From: Desulfobacteraceae bacterium
GTDB taxonomy: Bacteria > Desulfobacterota > DSM-4660 > Desulfatiglandales > B25-G16
NCBI GenBank assembly: GCA_030669265.1
Contig: DAOVDY010000053.1
Location: forward strand, 1-6,139
DNA: 6,139 nt
Direction: 5' to 3'
Position numbers and translations under genes: made by a program
Notes under the pieces: generated by a model
Seen by the model: the letters and a program-made list of their open reading frames with translations, nothing else
Databases searched by the model: none
What the model was told of the DNA's origin: nothing
In this document: in pieces, positions 5,546-6,139 of the stretch
Layout of the letters: every line of letters starts with the position of its first letter
How positions within the stretch are numbered: position 1 is the stretch's first letter

Positions 5546-5649
5546 GCATAAAAACCCTGAACAAAAATGTAACTCTGTTAAATAAAAAATCGGCATTTTT
5601 TTGGATGCTGATGTTTTGTATAATAAAATCATTCCTAATGAAAGGGAAA

Positions 5650-5660
5650 ATGGTCGAGCC
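5650..5660. repeat. ATGGTCGAGCC motif, variant copy
   Basis: This is a one-base variant (A to G at the fourth position) of the core of the motif at 366-377 and 5684-5695. It lies about 105 nt upstream of the OFA-type MFS start and 35 bp from the exact copy. Confidence 0.35.
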
Positions 5661-5683
5661 TATCCATAAAAAGCAGGGTCATT

Positions 5684-5695
5684 GATGATCGAGCC
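5684..5695. repeat. GATGATCGAGCC motif, copy 2
   Basis: This matches 366-377 over all 12 bases. It lies about 140 nt upstream of the OFA-type MFS start, in the AT-rich spacer between that gene and the HEPN-like gene. Together with the variant at 5650-5660 it forms a pair, which would fit a regulator binding site. Confidence 0.38.
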
Positions 5696-5740
5696 TTTAT
5701 ATTATGATATAGTGTTTGGAGAATTCCGTTGCGTATTAAT

Positions 5741-6139
5741 CTATGGGCTGGACATTATTTTAGAGTAATGCTGCCAAAATATTTTAATGGCGGTCATGAG
5801 CCGTATCGGCTTTACTGGCTTTCCCTCCTCCAGCGCATATGTTTCCCCACCCAAGACAAATTTTCTGGCTTTTGGATTAGTATAGAGATCGCCGTGATAA
5901 AAACTGTTGCGAATAAAACGAATCACATTAAACTCCCTTACCATGCGGCTCAATGTAGGATTGTCGATATTCTTACTTTGTAAAATATGCGCGTATGCAT
6001 CTTTCAGATATTTTGTTTTCACACCCTGAGAAATTTGCCCATGAGTTTCTCTCACAAACTTTTCGAAAATGTTGCAAACGATGAATAAACCGCCAATATT
6101 TAACCAGCGAATATATTCTGTGTGCATCCCGGCCTTACT
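5741..6139 (-). CDS. HEPN-like helical protein, 5' end probably beyond the window
   Basis: The frame ends with TAG at 5741 and is open to the window edge. From the first ATG (6127) it gives 128 residues. The segment VIRFIRNSFYHGDLY (68-82) contains R73-N74-x3-H78, which fits the HEPN signature: Arg, a polar residue, then His after four intervening residues. HEPN domains are all-helical and often act as RNases in toxin-antitoxin and defence systems, though many are non-catalytic. The preceding helices, around LFIVCNIFEKFVRETHG (14-30) and the polar stretch 36-67, would fit the helical bundle. AAGG lies 5 nt before the ATG at 6127, so that start is possible. However, the coding sequence begins inside what looks like a helix, so an N-terminal part may lie upstream. 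No antitoxin partner is visible downstream, because the next gene is a carrier. The function is not established. Confidence 0.6.
   Translation of the reverse strand, partial: SKAGMHTEYIRWLNIGGLFIVCNIFEKFVRETHGQISQGVKTKYLKDAYAHILQSKNIDNPTLSRMVREFNVIRFIRNSFYHGDLYTNPKARKFVLGGETYALEEGKPVKPIRLMTAIKIFWQHYSKIMSSP

Noticed and set aside
5546..5632. N-terminal extension of the OFA-type MFS protein from ATG at 5632
   Set aside because: AGGA directly abuts that ATG with no spacing, and the extra 29 residues do not resemble the family, which normally begins just before the YGYV motif.
5729..5983. Plus-strand ORF of 84 codons
   Set aside because: It runs opposite the HEPN-like frame, which has the more protein-like composition and the recognisable motif.

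Overview
The window holds a co-oriented block of genes, all read from the minus strand, plus one GC-rich repeat patch. The host is probably an anaerobic bacterium of the deltaproteobacterial (Desulfobacterota) kind. This rests on the gene mix (crotonase-fold enzyme, OFA/monocarboxylate-type MFS carrier, diaminopropionate ammonia-lyase) and on moderate GC with AT-rich spacers. No 16S or other marker is present, so the taxonomy is inference only. No tRNA, rRNA, CRISPR array or complete mobile element is visible.

In transcription order (right to left) the layout is as follows. (1) 5741-6139: C-terminal part of a small helical protein with a HEPN-type R-N-x3-H motif, cut by the window edge. (2) 5546-5740: AT-rich spacer with two copies of a GGCTCGAYCAT motif. 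(3) 4301-5545: MFS carrier of the OFA/monocarboxylate type, followed through an ATGA overlap by a doubtful 74-codon ORF. (4) 4048-4076: a near-consensus sigma70 promoter. It is followed by a leader with a palindrome, a direct repeat and a possible 39-codon hydrophobic ORF. (5) 2604-3881: a second, unrelated-looking MFS carrier. (6) 2108-2470: a two-helix membrane protein of unknown function. (7) 2017-2078: a 24-bp tandem repeat made of nested palindromes. (8) 1143-1856 and 424-1098: a crotonase-fold protein and a glycerophosphodiester phosphodiesterase. They are probably one operon behind the promoter at 1902-1931. (9) 184-423: spacer with a third copy of the GGCTCGAYCAT motif. (10) 1-183: N-terminus of a probable diaminopropionate ammonia-lyase, cut by the window edge.

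Functionally this looks like a metabolic accessory region: two solute carriers, a phosphodiester scavenging enzyme, an acyl-CoA-binding-fold protein and an amino-acid ammonia-lyase. Nothing ties them into one known pathway.

The points most worth a second look are four. The crotonase has lost both catalytic glutamate positions. The HEPN-like motif sits at the right edge. The leader of the second MFS gene may carry regulatory structure or a leader peptide. A 11-12 bp motif is shared by the spacers ahead of the ammonia-lyase and the first MFS gene. I see no convincing novel defence or mobile system within the window itself.
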